DNA from: Caldilineaceae bacterium
GTDB taxonomy: Bacteria > Chloroflexota > Anaerolineae > Caldilineales > Caldilineaceae
NCBI GenBank assembly: GCA_028819675.1
Contig: JAPPKT010000233.1
Location: forward strand, 1 to 10,698
DNA length: 10,698 bases
Direction: 5' to 3'
Made by a program: the position numbers and the translations under genes
Notes under the pieces: model-generated
What the model was told of the DNA's origin: nothing
What the model saw: the letters and a program-made list of their open reading frames with translations, nothing else
Database searches by the model: none
In this document: one piece after another, positions 4,931-10,698 of the stretch
Layout: every line of letters begins with the position of its first letter
How positions within the stretch are numbered: the stretch's first letter is position 1

Positions 4931-7558
4931 TCAGGTGTAGAGCAGTTGCAATTTCTGGCCGGCCTGGATTTCGGTTTTGGCGGGCAGGCTGATGGCGCCG
5001 TTCTGTTTTTGGAATGCGACCGGTTGGCCGTCAAGGGTGATGGCGGATACGGTGGCGTCTGCGAGGAAGGGCAGCTGGAGGCTGCGGAGAGTGAGGGAGC
5101 CGTACAGGACTTCGAGGGAAGACTGCTGCGGGGTCATTTGGAACTGACCCCAGCCGGAGTCGAGGGACCAGAAGGTGCGGAATTCTCCGTTGTGGGGCTG
5201 GACGGGCTGGAAGCCGAGGCCGCCGTTGACCATGTCGAACTGGAAGCCGGAGAAGGCGTTGAGGAGGGCGTAGGATGCCATGCTGCGGGCGTAGTTGTTG
5301 CCGCACTCGAATTCGTTCCAGGGGTTGCGGCGTTCGCCGTCGTAGCGGTGGCGGACGGCCTCGACGCAGCGCATGCCTTCGTCGACGAGGCCGACCATGA
5401 TCATGTGGCTGGCGGCGGCGTATTCGAAACCGTTCATGGTCTCCTGCGAGTAGGGCGCAGGGATGAGCGGCTTTTCGACGTCGTCGGGCCAGGCGCAGAT
5501 GACGAGGCCGCCTTCGTCGTTGAGGGCGTAGATGCGGCAGGGATTGTAGACCTGGCTCATTTCGGGAACGAAGTTGTACTTGTAGATGGCGGCGCAGGCC
5601 TGTCTGACCTGATCCGGGTCGTGGAGGTCGCCGAGGCCGTAGAGGGAGGCGTGCCACTGGGCGAGGACCTGGTCGATGCTGCTGCCCTCGCCGATTTGGT
5701 ATTTGATCTCGCTGTGTTCGGCGTTCCAGTAGGCGTCGAGGGCGGAGCCGCCCTTGAGGGCGTCGTCCTGGGGGCCGTAGGACTCGACGAGGGCGCGGTC
5801 GCCGAGGTCGACGCGCTGAACATAGTACTCGCCGTTGAAGAGATTGGCGTCGACCCAGGCTTTGCCGCGTTCGAAGATGACATGGTATTGGGAGGCAGTT
5901 GCCACGTCGCCTATGGATTCGGCCATTTCGGAGGCGGCCTTGAGGGCGCCGAGGTAGAAGCCCGTGAGCCAGGAGTTGGGGCCGAAGAGCTCCATATCGA
6001 GTGTATGGTGCTGGCGGCCGGTGAGCACGCCGGACTTGTCGGGGTCCCAGCGGTCGATGTTATCGGGACTCCAGGCGTATTCGAGGGACTTCTTCACGCC
6101 GGGCCAGATGGAGCGCAGCCATTCGTGATCGCCGCTGATTTTCCAGTCGCGATAGGTCTTCATGACGCCGCCGAACTGGCCGTCGCAGCAGGGGCGGAAG
6201 GCCGAGGGGTCGGAGCCGAGGGGGAGCTGGATGCGGAAGGGCATGGCGCCGTTTTCGAGGAGGTTGTAGCGGTAGTCGGCGGTGCGCATGGTGCGCTCGA
6301 GGGCGGGGAATAGGAAGGGGAGCGCCTGCTGGTAGTTCCAGACGTGGGTGCAGCTGCCTTCGCAGCAGCCTTCGTCAGGGTGGAGCCCCTCCCAGCCGTA
6401 GAAGGTGCCGTCTTCGAGGCGGAGGACTGTGGGCGATTTGAGGATGGAAATGTTGGCCGAGACGGCGTCGAGGGCGGCGGCGGGGATGGTTGAGGCGAAG
6501 AGGGCATCCTGGAAGCGTTTGGTCTCGGCGTAGAGGCGGGGCCAGTGTTCGATGGCGTACTGGGCGCTGGCGCCGGAATCCTGCCAGCAGGTGGCGTAGT
6601 AGTTTTTCCAGTTTGGCGCACCGGCCTGCTCTTCTTTCCAGTAGTTCTCGCAGTTGGGGAAGCTCCAGCTGATGAGGAAGCGGACGCGGCGGGTTTCGCC
6701 GGCGGCGACGGGCAGGTGGACGGCGAGCAGGCCCGTGTCCTGTTCGGTGAAGCGGGCGCCGCCGGCCCTCTGTTCGCTGGTGTCGTATACGCGGTTCTGG
6801 AAGGGCCCGGGTGTATTGAGGTCTTTCCAGTAGACTTCGAGGTTGTCGAACCAGGCGCCGCGGAACCAGTTCTGCTGCCAGCTGACGTCGACATCGGCGG
6901 CGAGGCCGGCGTCGGTGGCGAGGGTCAGGTTGCCGTAGGCGGGGTCATCGGGCTGGAGGCCGTCGGTGGAGAGATGGAGGGTGTGGCCCCATGGGTTGGC
7001 TTCAACGGTGTTGAGGTTGGTGGCGGGCAGGGGGTTGGTGAGCACGCCGGCGATGGTGTAGGTGTTATCGGCGGCGGTGGTATTTGTTACGGTGAATTCG
7101 AAGAAGGCGGCGGGGATGCCGGAGTCGTCCTCGTTGGTGGGGATGAAAGGGTTGAAGGCGGTCAGCTGGACCTGGCCGGGGAAGGTGTCGTCGCGGTATG
7201 TGAGCTCGGCTATGGGGAACTGGCCGCGGAAGTCGACGCTTTGGAAGTGGGGGAGGCCGGTCAGGTATTCGCGGCGGGGGCCCCAGCCGAAGGTGCTGAA
7301 GGTGGGGGCGACGAGCTCTCCCTGGTAGGGCGAGTGCAGGTCGCCGTGGAGGATGCGGGCGTCGGTGATTTCGCCGTTGTTTTCGGCGCGGATGGCGAAG
7401 TGGGAAAAGCCGTTGACGCTTCCCTTGTTGGGGCGGTTGAAGATTTCCCAGTCGATGAGGCGTCCGTTGCCGGCGAGGCCGATGCAGCCGGTGCCGATGC
7501 CGCCGAGGGGGAAGCTGATCTGGTTGGTTTTTTCGTTGCGGTAGACGAAGTGCTCCAT
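4931..7558 (-). CDS. GH116 family beta-glycosidase (GBA2-like, DUF608)
   Basis: The product has 875 residues and no signal peptide, so it is probably cytoplasmic. The family includes retaining beta-glucosidases, beta-xylosidases and glucosylceramidases. The N-terminal beta-sandwich (GBA2_N-like) opens with the hallmark [19 protein letters not shown] (16-34) and [11 protein letters not shown] (36-46). The C-terminal (alpha/alpha)6 barrel (DUF608) starts near 360 and contains [13 protein letters not shown] (397-409), [17 protein letters not shown] (461-477), [14 protein letters not shown] (520-533), FNGEYYVQ (574-581) and [17 protein letters not shown] (747-763). Candidate catalytic residues are E396 or E400 (nucleophile region) and D521 (acid/base region), placed by hand alignment to human GBA2. 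A small C-terminal beta domain (about 815-875) follows. The ATG at 7558 has GGAG six bases upstream. It is the last gene of a sugar ABC transporter operon and likely cleaves the imported glycoside; the exact substrate is unknown. Confidence 0.94.
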   Translation of the reverse strand: MEHFVYRNEKTNQISFPLGGIGTGCIGLAGNGRLIDWEIFNRPNKGSVNGFSHFAIRAENNGEITDARILHGDLHSPYQGELVAPTFSTFGWGPRREYLTGLPHFQSVDFRGQFPIAELTYRDDTFPGQVQLTAFNPFIPTNEDDSGIPAAFFEFTVTNTTAADNTYTIAGVLTNPLPATNLNTVEANPWGHTLHLSTDGLQPDDPAYGNLTLATDAGLAADVDVSWQQNWFRGAWFDNLEVYWKDLNTPGPFQNRVYDTSEQRAGGARFTEQDTGLLAVHLPVAAGETRRVRFLISWSFPNCENYWKEEQAGAPNWKNYYATCWQDSGASAQYAIEHWPRLYAETKRFQDALFASTIPAAALDAVSANISILKSPTVLRLEDGTFYGWEGLHPDEGCCEGSCTHVWNYQQALPFLFPALERTMRTADYRYNLLENGAMPFRIQLPLGSDPSAFRPCCDGQFGGVMKTYRDWKISGDHEWLRSIWPGVKKSLEYAWSPDNIDRWDPDKSGVLTGRQHHTLDMELFGPNSWLTGFYLGALKAASEMAESIGDVATASQYHVIFERGKAWVDANLFNGEYYVQRVDLGDRALVESYGPQDDALKGGSALDAYWNAEHSEIKYQIGEGSSIDQVLAQWHASLYGLGDLHDPDQVRQACAAIYKYNFVPEMSQVYNPCRIYALNDEGGLVICAWPDDVEKPLIPAPYSQETMNGFEYAAASHMIMVGLVDEGMRCVEAVRHRYDGERRNPWNEFECGNNYARSMASYALLNAFSGFQFDMVNGGLGFQPVQPHNGEFRTFWSLDSGWGQFQMTPQQSSLEVLYGSLTLRSLQLPFLADATVSAITLDGQPVAFQKQNGAISLPAKTEIQAGQKLQLLYT

Positions 7559-7575
7559 GTGAATCTCCGGAAGGG

Positions 7576-7627
7576 CAGTAGTTAGTAGTCAGTAGTTAGT
7601 AGTCAGTGGTGGGTGGTCGGTGGTCGG
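7576..7627. repeat. Tandem short repeats in the gap upstream of the GH116 gene
   Basis: The 14-mer CAGTAGTTAGTAGT is repeated exactly at 7576-7589 and 7590-7603, and is followed by a second micro-array of TGGTCGG (7614-7620 and 7621-7627). The unit shares AGTAGTCAGT with the repeat at 90-121. The element fills most of the 93-bp gap between the membrane protein gene and the GH116 gene. It may add flexible spacing or influence GH116 expression, but no promoter is visible in it. Confidence 0.8.
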
Positions 7628-7651
7628 TGAAGTGCGGTTTGGGGGACTGAC

Positions 7652-8329
7652 TTATGGTGGGGCCTCTTTTTGGAGGACGAGGAGGTGGTTGGCGGCGATG
7701 AAGAGGGCGAAGACGGTTGGGAGGAGGAGGAGCAGGGCCGGGCTGACGTAGGCAATGCAGAAGCTGAAGAGGATGCCTATGGCGAGCAGGCCGAGGCTGT
7801 TGGCGGGATGGCGGCTGGCCAGGATCAGTGCGTCGCGAATGGCGGCGCGGACGCCTTGGTGCGGGTGCTGGAGCAGGGAGGGGAAGGCGTAGAAGGAGAG
7901 CGTTGCCATGACGGCGCATCCCAGGAGGTCGGCTGCCAGGCCGATCCAGACTATTGGGGCAACCGGGGGGGATTGGAGTGCTGGCAGTGTCGTCATGAGA
8001 GCGAGCAGTGGGAAGATCGTCAAGAGGCTCAACAGCGTGCTGCGACGCCAGGACTGGCGAAAGTCGTCAAAGAGTGAAAATTGCCGCGGCACTCTTCCCT
8101 GAAGGAGGCGCATTTCGAAGGCCAGCAGTGCGGTCCAGGCTGGCCCGATGGTGATGGAGGCTACGAGGAGTGTGGGGATGAAGAGTCCCAGCGTGAAGAG
8201 GAAGGAGGCAGGTATGCAGACGAGACTGAACAGGAGGGCCCCCCACAGCAGTTGAGGCAGGTTTTCCCAAAATGTCTGCCCGACCTGAACGACGTATGTG
8301 CTGGGGGTAATGTCTTGCTGAGACGTCAT
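7652..8329 (-). CDS. YesL/DUF624-like integral membrane protein of a sugar transport operon
   Basis: The product has 225 residues from the chosen ATG. There are about five or six hydrophobic segments (roughly 25-44, 45-72, 98-118, 123-150 and 177-218, the last probably two). The soluble loop LQGRVPRQFSLFDDFRQSWRRS (76-97), with its 'F-DDF...W+RS' pattern, and the position directly after CUT1 permease genes fit DUF624 (Bacillus YesL), a family known beside carbohydrate ABC transporters but of unproven function. The reading frame could start 13 codons earlier (8368), but the internal ATG at 8329 overlaps the stop of the preceding permease as ATGA and is the natural coupled start. No catalytic motif or ATPase signature is visible. 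The family assignment comes from topology, size and context rather than a firm motif. Confidence 0.68.
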   Translation of the reverse strand: MTSQQDITPSTYVVQVGQTFWENLPQLLWGALLFSLVCIPASFLFTLGLFIPTLLVASITIGPAWTALLAFEMRLLQGRVPRQFSLFDDFRQSWRRSTLLSLLTIFPLLALMTTLPALQSPPVAPIVWIGLAADLLGCAVMATLSFYAFPSLLQHPHQGVRAAIRDALILASRHPANSLGLLAIGILFSFCIAYVSPALLLLLPTVFALFIAANHLLVLQKEAPP

Positions 8330-9219
8330 CCTTTCAGACCGGTAATGGCTGCGCCCTGCACGATCCATCGCTGCGCCAGCAGGAAAAAGACAAGGAGTGG
8401 AAAGATCGAGATCATGATGCCGGCGAGAACCTCAGACTGATTGCCGGAGCCCATGTAGCCGCGGATTGTGGCGATGGCGATGGGGAAGGTGAATTTATCC
8501 CAGTCGCGCAGGAAGAGCAGGGGGCCGACAAAGTTATTCCAGGAGGCGAGGAAGGTGAAGATGCCGAGAGCGGAGAGCGCCGGTCCCGTCAGCGGGAGCA
8601 AAATCTGCCAATAGATACGGAGGTAGCCGGCACCGTCGATCTTGGCGGCGTCAAGGAGCTCCTCCGGCAAGGATTTGAAGTGCTGGCGGAGGAGGAAGAC
8701 GCCGAAGGCACTGGTTACACTGGGGAGAATGAGGGCCCAGTGCGTGTTCATAAGGTCGAGGGAGCGGATGATGATGAAGGAGGGGATGAGGGTGACGGTC
8801 GCGGGAACCATCAGGGAGGCAAGGAACAGGCCGAAGAGGATGTCGCGACCGAAGAAACGCAGGCGACCGAAGGCGTAGCCCGCCATCGAGCAGGTGAGGA
8901 GCTGGGCGGCGGTGACGATGAGTGCGATTTTGAGGCTGTTCCAGAAGAACAGCATGAACTCGATGTCGGGAGAGTTGATGACGGCGAGATAGTTCTGCCA
9001 GTGCAGGGCAGTGGGCCAGAAGTCGGGGGGGAGATCGAAGGAGTTCTTGGGATCGCGGAGCGAGGTCGAGAACATCCAGCTGATGGGAGCGATCTCGATG
9101 ATGGCGATGCCGATGAGGAGCAGCCACAGGAGGGCCTCGCCGAGCCGGAGCCAGACGGACTTTCTATATCTTGTGCGAATTGTAACCGGCTCGGTCGCGG
9201 TCCCTGTTGTCGTAGCCAT
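8326..9219 (-). CDS. Sugar ABC transporter permease, MalG-type (CUT1)
   Basis: The product has 297 residues with six predicted membrane helices (about 26-48, 89-112, 124-150, 157-177, 210-233 and 264-285). The cytoplasmic EAA loop, EELLDAAKIDGAGYLRIYWQ (186-205) and on to ILLPL, carries the A-A-x-I-D-G-A-G core that docks onto the ATPase. The FDLPPDFWPT...NY segment (61-77) in the first external loop and the ending IVQGAAITGLKG are hallmarks of MalG/UgpE-type CUT1 permeases, which move oligosaccharides or glycosides. The ATG at 9219 has only a weak ribosome site, and an in-frame TAA lies just upstream, so the start is confined to here. It follows the MalF-type permease by 57 bp and overlaps the membrane protein gene downstream by four bases. 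The substrate is not determinable from the permease. Confidence 0.95.
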   Translation of the reverse strand: MATTTGTATEPVTIRTRYRKSVWLRLGEALLWLLLIGIAIIEIAPISWMFSTSLRDPKNSFDLPPDFWPTALHWQNYLAVINSPDIEFMLFFWNSLKIALIVTAAQLLTCSMAGYAFGRLRFFGRDILFGLFLASLMVPATVTLIPSFIIIRSLDLMNTHWALILPSVTSAFGVFLLRQHFKSLPEELLDAAKIDGAGYLRIYWQILLPLTGPALSALGIFTFLASWNNFVGPLLFLRDWDKFTFPIAIATIRGYMGSGNQSEVLAGIMISIFPLLVFFLLAQRWIVQGAAITGLKG

Positions 9220-9276
9220 CAGACTGGTCTTTTATCTGTAGTCGTTTGGTGGGGCCGCGTCGAGTGTGGCAGCCCG

Positions 9277-10218
9277 TTATTCATAGTGAACCCAGCGCCG
9301 TGCGCCGAGAAACTGCAGCAGTGTGAGCGTGATCAGGATGACAAACAGGGTAAAGGAGACGGCAGAGGCGTAGCCCATCTCGAAGCCGCGGAAAGCCTTT
9401 TCGTAGATGTACATGGCGATAACGCGGGAGGCGTCGCCCGGGCCGCCTTCGGTGAGTACATAGACGTTGTCGAAGATCTGAAATGCGCCGATGAGAGAGA
9501 TGACAATGGCAAAGAAGGCTGTGGGCGAGATGAGAGGGAGCGTTACATTACGGAACTGTTGCCAGAATCCGGCGCCGTCGATGCGGGCGGCTTCGTAGTA
9601 GACGGCGGGAATGCCCTGGAGGCCGGCCAGGTAGATGACCATCAGATAACCGCAGGCCTTCCAGACATCGTAGATCATGGCGGAGACGAGAGCCCAGGCT
9701 GAGCTGCTGAGCCAGGGTACTGGGTCCAGACCGATCTGGCCGATTAGGAAGTTGACGACGCCCCGGTCCTGGGTCAGGAGGAAGCGCCAGACAACGGCCA
9801 GGGAAGCGGTCGTGGTCATGACCGGGAAGAAGATGGAGGTGCGGAGGAGATAGCGAAGGCCCCAGGGCATGGCGCGATTGAGGCCCACGGCCAAGAGGAG
9901 GCCGAGGACATTGTTGAGGAAGGTGGCGCCGACCGTGAGCCGCAGGGAGTTCCAGTAGATTTTGAACATCCTGGAATCGGTCGTGAGCCGGGTGACGTTC
10001 TCGACGCCGGCCCACTTTGGCGGCGTCAGGAGGTCGTAATGCAGAAAGATGAGGACAAGGGAGGCGCCGATAGGCAGAACGGTGAATGCCAGGAGCCCGA
10101 GCAGGGCGGGGGTGGCAAAGAGATAGCCGGCCCATGCTTCACGCTGAGCCAGAGTGGTCCCCTTTTGGGGGTTGGCCTGCCTGTCGATTCCGTCGTCAGG
10201 CAGCGCTGTTGAAGTCAT
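9277..10218 (-). CDS. Sugar ABC transporter permease, MalF/UgpA-type (CUT1)
   Basis: The product has 313 residues. After a polar N-terminal tail (1-28) comes AWAGYLFATPALLGLLAF (28-45), the typical first helix of UgpA-type permeases, then five more helices (about 91-113, 124-146, 170-200, 231-252 and 284-305). The EAA loop is IPAVYYEAARIDGAGFWQQF (203-222) and on to RNVTLPL. The external loop NVYVLTEGGPGDAS (251-264) is the conserved 'LT-GGP' element of CUT1 MalF partners. The ATG at 10218 has AGGA seven bases upstream. The gene lies 101 bp after the binding-protein gene and 57 bp before the MalG-type gene, all on the same strand. The two permeases would form the heterodimeric membrane channel; their ATPase is not in this window. 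Confidence 0.95.
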   Translation of the reverse strand: MTSTALPDDGIDRQANPQKGTTLAQREAWAGYLFATPALLGLLAFTVLPIGASLVLIFLHYDLLTPPKWAGVENVTRLTTDSRMFKIYWNSLRLTVGATFLNNVLGLLLAVGLNRAMPWGLRYLLRTSIFFPVMTTTASLAVVWRFLLTQDRGVVNFLIGQIGLDPVPWLSSSAWALVSAMIYDVWKACGYLMVIYLAGLQGIPAVYYEAARIDGAGFWQQFRNVTLPLISPTAFFAIVISLIGAFQIFDNVYVLTEGGPGDASRVIAMYIYEKAFRGFEMGYASAVSFTLFVILITLTLLQFLGARRWVHYE

Positions 10219-10251
10219 GGGTAGTCCTATCCGGACAGGTCAGTATAGCGA

Positions 10252-10296
10252 GTTGCCGGGCGGAAGGGGGTCCATGAATCCCTTGCCGCCGGCAAC
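10252..10296. promoter_or_regulatory. Inverted repeat between binding-protein and permease genes
   Basis: Arms at 10252-10268 (GTTGCCGGGCGGAAGGG) and 10280-10296 (CCCTTGCCGCCGGCAAC) can pair at 14 of 17 positions: eight outer pairs, five inner pairs, and one pair between the mismatches. The loop is about 11 bases. It fills the centre of the 101-bp gap downstream of the binding-protein stop. No U-tract follows, so it resembles a REP-like stabilising or attenuating stem rather than a complete intrinsic terminator. Confidence 0.7.
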
Positions 10297-10319
10297 CTGA
10301 CATATCTAAGTGGGGGCAG

Positions 10320-10698
10320 TTATGCCTGCTTGAGCTTGTCCATTTCGGGCTGCAGCTCGGCGTGGGCAGCCTGCATCGCCTCTTCGACCGATCGTTCGCC
10401 ATTCCAGATGGTGGCGTAGTTCCGGTTGAGGATTGGTTCGACGATATTGAAGTTGGTGGGCGACGGCACGGTGGCTGCGAAGTCGAGCGATTCGTAGAAT
10501 AGCGCGGTGTTGGGCGGGCCATACTCGGCGAAGACGGGCATTGCGGCGACCGAACGCAGGGCGGGGATGCTACCTCCGACCTTGACCAAGTCGATGGAGG
10601 TGTCGGAGTGGGAAAGGTGCTTGACGACCTCCCAGGCCTCTTGCGGGTTCTCACTGGAGGTGGAGACGCCCCAGCCTTCGGTGCCGGCCACGGTCTTG
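10320..10698 (-). CDS. Extracellular sugar-binding protein, C-terminal part, cut by the right edge
   Basis: This is the last 125 residues of an ABC transporter solute-binding protein (family 1, CUT1 type); the N-terminus, signal peptide and most of the ligand site lie beyond the window. The visible part begins KTVAGTEGWGVSTSSENPQEAW, the usual 'G-x-G-x-x-I/V-S-x-x-S-K-N-P-E-A-A-W' region near the C-lobe. It is followed by VVKHLSH, SIPALRSVAAMP (the conserved 'G-x-x-P-A' turn), and a terminal helix VEEAMQAAHAELQPEMDKLKQA. The frame is open to the edge; a GTG at 10691 is internal, not the start. It stops with TAA at 10322-10320. As the first visible gene of the transporter operon, it would capture the substrate outside the cell and deliver it to the two permeases. 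Confidence 0.92.
   Translation of the reverse strand, partial: KTVAGTEGWGVSTSSENPQEAWEVVKHLSHSDTSIDLVKVGGSIPALRSVAAMPVFAEYGPPNTALFYESLDFAATVPSPTNFNIVEPILNRNYATIWNGERSVEEAMQAAHAELQPEMDKLKQA

Noticed and set aside
4946..7585. Long plus-strand frames (455 and 346 codons) antisense to GH116
   Set aside because: Same shadow effect. The minus-strand protein carries the full GH116 domain structure with hallmark motifs.
8330..8368. An upstream start giving the YesL-like protein 13 more residues
   Set aside because: The extra residues (polar and arginine-rich) would lie inside the end of the permease gene. The ATG at 8329 overlapping the permease stop is the simpler coupled start.
8680..9702. A 340-codon plus-strand frame antisense to the two permease genes
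   Set aside because: It spans two real permease genes and the gap between them, and has the biased acidic composition of a shadow frame.

Overview
The window is GC-rich bacterial DNA (roughly 58-60% by eye). It uses the standard code, ATG and GTG starts, and recognisable Shine-Dalgarno sequences. It carries several interspersed low-complexity repeat families, two small toxin-antitoxin-type modules and a CUT1 sugar ABC transporter next to a GH116 glycosidase. I cannot name the species. Relatives in Chloroflexota, Armatimonadota, Planctomycetota-like lineages or candidate phyla would all fit, and this is only a guess from the gene types and repeats.

Layout, left to right. 1-85: a possible 3' tail of a plus-strand gene. 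86-394: repeat-rich intergenic DNA with a 123-bp tandem duplication. 485-960: a minus-strand two-gene module, a DUF4258-like toxin candidate followed by an acidic antitoxin candidate, overlapping by ATGA. 961-1579: no convincing gene, with one dispersed repeat. 1580-2980: a minus-strand glutamine synthetase family ligase of the PuuA/GlnA3/GlnA4-like kind, standing alone. 2981-3772: nearly 800 bp with no convincing gene, only weak promoter-like motifs. 3773-4383: a plus-strand ribbon-helix-helix-like antitoxin and a Doc/Fic-family toxin, again overlapping by ATGA. 4384-4930: a convergent intergenic region with stacked repeats and two hairpin-forming elements.

4931 to the right edge is a minus-strand operon, transcribed right to left: solute-binding protein (C-terminal part only), MalF-type permease, MalG-type permease, a YesL/DUF624-like membrane protein, and a cytoplasmic GH116 (GBA2-like, DUF608) beta-glycosidase. 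The coherent reading is import of a beta-linked oligosaccharide or glycoside by the ABC system and its hydrolysis inside the cell by the GH116 enzyme. No ATPase subunit is in the window, so it is either outside it or shared with other transporters. A strong inverted repeat lies between the binding-protein and first permease genes, where differential expression is common in such operons.

I did not find a clearly new system. The points most worth a second look are the two overlapping toxin-antitoxin-like pairs, the mosaic of repeat families confined to the gaps, the hairpin inside the transporter operon, and the GH116 active-site context.
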